DNA of 64,000 nucleotides from Epithemia pelagica. Lineage: Eukaryota; Bacillariophyta; Bacillariophyceae; Surirellales; Surirellaceae. A program made the position numbers and the translations under genes. Below the pieces are notes generated by a model. It had not been told where the DNA came from and ran no database searches. It worked only from the letters and a program-made list of their open reading frames with translations. The stretch is from positions 3,596,001 through 3,660,000 of the forward strand of contig OX337232.1 of NCBI GenBank assembly GCA_946965045.2, in the 5' to 3' direction. Shown here one piece after another: positions 61,614 to 64,000 of this stretch; position 1 is the first letter of the stretch; each line of letters starts with the position of its first letter.

Positions 61614-61835
61614 AATTTGCAACACATATCATTTTGTTCTCAAATAGTTGTTGTCTTGTATGGTATGGTATGGTATTGCTACAGATTGAGATATCATGGA
61701 AATCCTTGTACTGCCGTCGTCCGCAAACAGGCGTGGAGCAAGGCTCTTGGGTGCCTGTCCATGGTGCCATGCCTCTCTGCTGTTGAATGGGTCAAGTTAT
61801 CGTTTTGTGGAAGATGCTTGTTGTGCCCCTGAAAC

Positions 61836-62030
61836 GACAAATCACCAAACTTTGTGGTTCATGATGTTGCTTCTACATTATCTGATTGTCGGCTTGGTTA
61901 TGGGAGTTGTGTTTCCGCCTATCCCGAAATGCGGTTTGGACGACAGGTTGATCCTATCGACGACAATGACGATGAGGACGGTGACCACGAGGTCCAAGCC
62001 ACTGGTAAATCCTTGTTTGGTATAGCGTAA
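61836..62030 (+). pseudogene. Remnant of the VSR-like receptor 3' end
   Basis: It encodes NHQTLWFMMLLLHYLIVGLVMG, matching the receptor membrane span. A frameshift follows, and then the tail resumes in another frame (PEMRFGRQV...GKSLFGIA) with a TAA at the equivalent position. No PA domain or upstream exons are present, so it is a fragment carried along by the segmental duplication. Confidence 0.8.
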
Positions 62031-62560
62031 AAGCCATAAGCAGGCCTTTGTGGATCATAGAATTGCATTGTTGTATGGCAGTTTTGGTTTCTCGTTGAGT
62101 CGACGAACCACGAGCACGCACACCATCTTTAGACGCATAGATCCAACAGGGAGCAATGTCGAAACGCGGTTGAAGATGCAGGGGACGAAGCAAACATTCT
62201 AGATTCTAGTGCAATTGATGATTTTACCAAGGCGAACGCCAAAAACTGGGAGCGTGACGAAATGTCTACGGTCGGTACGAGCGTCACACATAAACTTGAA
62301 TCGACATTCTGGTGCAATTCTGTTGGTTTTTACCTCGGTGAAAGCGCCATCGTCGAGCTCAAAGACCTAGATGTAGCTTCCCGAGCCATCTATTCTATCG
62401 ACAACATGACGACGTCGCTAGACTACGTAGATAAACGCCTCTACTAGGGACCGAGCGCACGACAGACGCTTTTGCTCAAGAGCTTCCACGCGGTGTCCTC
62501 GTGCTCTCTCGAGAGCTCGAAGCCAAATAAACGCGCTGTAATATATTATAATAGGTGACC
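62031..62560. other. Duplicated spacer upstream of Kelch pseudogene
   Basis: Diverged copy of 59938-60386 with extra internal repetition: segments near 62150-62235 and 62285-62365 resemble each other and the single segment near 60080-60180. No gene recognised. Confidence 0.45.
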
Positions 62561-64000
62561 ATGACACTGCAAGAAGAAGCACGACAGTCGGGCCTTGTCC
62601 TTTTGAACGAAACAGAGGAATGGAATGAAACGGACTGGCCTCCTCTCAAAGGTGGATGGCGTGCGCGTCAGGCTTCGGTCGTAATTGATCATACAATACC
62701 GATAAGGACAACAACAACCAGGGACAGACGGTTGTCGTGTTGGGAGGACGTCAACAAGGGCAAGGCACTGTCAGTTCCATTGTTGCATTGAATCTAGCAG
62801 ACCCAAACAAACAGTGGCGAGAGGGGACGCCCATGAACAGGAGACGTAGTGGACATGCCGCTGTTGTGTGCAACGGAGGTACCTACGTCATGGGAGGAGG
62901 AGACAGTTTTCGTTCAAGTTTTGATTGTATGGAACGAATTGATTCAGATGACTTGCTGCAATCGTTTTCTACAACAAGAAGCAGCTCAAAGAAGATTCAC
63001 TGGAAAACATTGAATTTTCGGTTATCAACAGGAAGAGCATCATGTTGTGCTGTTGCGGTTCAAAACCGATAGATTGTTGTGATGGGTGGATGGAACAGGG
63101 AGAGATCGTCGTTGGTTGATGTCATTGATACCACGAACCACACTCTCACTGTGGGACCATGTATGAAAGTTCCTCGATCATCCTGTGCCAGTGCGGTCAT
63201 TGGTCACCGCATCTTTGTCGTTGGAGGCCGTAACGATCACGGCAATGTTGATTGGACGAGATTGGCATGTCGCTTATCAACGAGACGATCAGGATGTTGT
63301 GCTGTTGCGGTTCACAACCGATTCATTGTTGTAATGGGTGGATGGGATGGAAGGCAAAGGTTGTCGTCGGTGGATATTATTGATACCAGGAACCACACCG
63401 TCACTGTGGGACCAAGCATGACTGTTCCACGACGATTTTGTACCAGCGCGGTCATTGGTCACCGCATCTTTGTCGTGGGAGGCCAAAGAGGGCACGGCAA
63501 TCTTGACTCGATGGAGTATTTGGAGTTTGCAAAGTCGTGTGACAATGAGGAGACAAAGGAGAAGACTGATTCGTCAGCCATTTCATTCTCGTCCACCTGG
63601 ACCACTCATGCTGAGTTGATGCTTTCCGTCCCGCGAGGCTTTTACGCCGCGGTTGCCCTGGGATCCTGTCTGGTTGTGACGGGAGGACGCAGTCCAACCG
63701 TGGAAGTATTGGATACGCACAGCAAGCGTGTGTGGAATATCCCACCATTTGGAAATCTCCTTGGAGGCTGCAGTATGTTGACTCTTGCGAATCAAATTGC
63801 ACTGGTTGGTGGACGTCAGAATCCTGCCTGTGCGACATTACCACTCATGGATCGGAATTCGTGGTGTTTTCGTCGACTATGTGAACAGCAGCCCAACGGA
63901 TGGTATCATTCTCTGGAAGGAATGTGGATCCGAAATGCTGATATTTCGCGCTTCTCCACCTCGACATCAGCTCGTAAGCGAGCAATACCCGAGACGCGCC
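62561..64000 (+). pseudogene. Kelch-repeat pseudogene (runs off the window)
   Basis: Duplicate of the gene at 60387-61613. It starts with the same MTLQEEARQSGLVLLNE, then loses frame near 62690-62700 and regains Kelch similarity in the next frame (LGGRQQGQG, then PNKQWREGTPMNRRRSGH). A TAG at 63070-63072 replaces the Tyr codon of the blade NRYIVV. Beyond it the frame is open to the window edge and contains one extra blade pair (HNRFIVVMGGWDGRQRLSSVDIID after the NR-stop-IVVMGGW blade), so it has a duplication of about 230 bp relative to the parent. From about 63430 it is nearly identical to the parent gene. The stop codon lies outside the window. Confidence 0.8.

Larger units (their letters stand above)
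59700..64000 (+). repeat. Segmental tandem duplication: receptor 3' end plus Kelch gene
   Basis: The order receptor-TM/tail, 3' UTR, spacer, Kelch gene (about 59700-61613) is repeated at about 61836-64000. Offset is about 2.09 kb at the receptor stop codon (59935 against 62028) and 2.17 kb at the Kelch ATG (60387 against 62561). The 3' halves of the two Kelch copies are nearly identical, while the receptor parts have diverged. Confidence 0.85.

Noticed and set aside
61696-62025. A separate small membrane-protein gene
   Set aside because: Its membrane segment and tail match the 3' end of the VSR-like receptor, with a frameshift and the same 3' UTR; it is a duplicated fragment.

Overview
This window reads as nuclear genomic DNA from a diatom (an ochrophyte, possibly pennate). 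I infer this from five things. Genes sit on both strands and carry a few short GT-AG introns. Proteins have long Ser/Gln/Pro/Thr- or His-rich extensions. Two genes carry the GRG..(N)..GN-type domain that I associate with the diatom-rich DUF6824 family. A plant-type vacuolar sorting receptor and a GRAM-VASt protein are present. Large tyrosine-recombinase retroelements occupy the middle. Nothing looks bacterial. A 200-base run of N at 28553-28752 is a scaffold gap.

Layout. 0.8-8.5 kb: two tandem minus-strand paralogues of the NAT/NCS2 (SLC23-type) nucleobase-ascorbate transporter family, with introns at identical positions. 9.6-15.4 kb: one very long secretory-looking, low-complexity repeat protein. 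16.3-25.5 kb: small plus-strand genes, namely two DUF1772-like membrane proteins, an alpha/beta hydrolase with an apparent one-base frameshift, an FkbM-type methyltransferase and a 2OG-Fe(II) oxygenase. Two non-autonomous DNA transposons with clear terminal inverted repeats and target-site duplications lie among them (19541-20247 and 23695-24427). 25.7-28.5 kb: a minus-strand protein with two nearly identical DUF6824 domains; a single-domain relative lies at 50.1-51.6 kb.

29.1-38.8 kb is an apparently intact Ngaro/PAT-like (DIRS-superfamily) retrotransposon with ORF1 (gag-like), ORF2 (reverse transcriptase-RNase H) and ORF3 (tyrosine recombinase). It is bounded by split direct repeats in the order A1-ORFs-B1-A2-B2-A3-B3, one A-B unit more than the usual plan. 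40.9-49 kb is a second, diverged and decayed member of the same superfamily. In both elements ORF1 and ORF2 share one reading frame and are separated by a single UGA, and the His of the recombinase HxxR box is Arg. I rate this pair as the most interesting content of the window.

53.2-56.9 kb: a minus-strand GRAM-GRAM-VASt-TM protein (sterol-transfer/Aster-like architecture) split over three exons. It is divergently arranged with a VSR-like receptor (57.6-59.9 kb, three exons). 60.4-64 kb: a Kelch-repeat gene followed by a degraded second copy of the block that contains the receptor 3' end and the Kelch gene.

The recurring theme is local duplication at every scale: paired transporters, paired DUF1772 proteins, duplicated domains inside genes, a 176-bp duplication that changes a C-terminus, a 2.1-kb segmental duplication, and extra retroelement repeat units. 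No operon-like logic applies. The host genes appear to be independent housekeeping or membrane-traffic genes. No tRNA, rRNA or CRISPR array was found.
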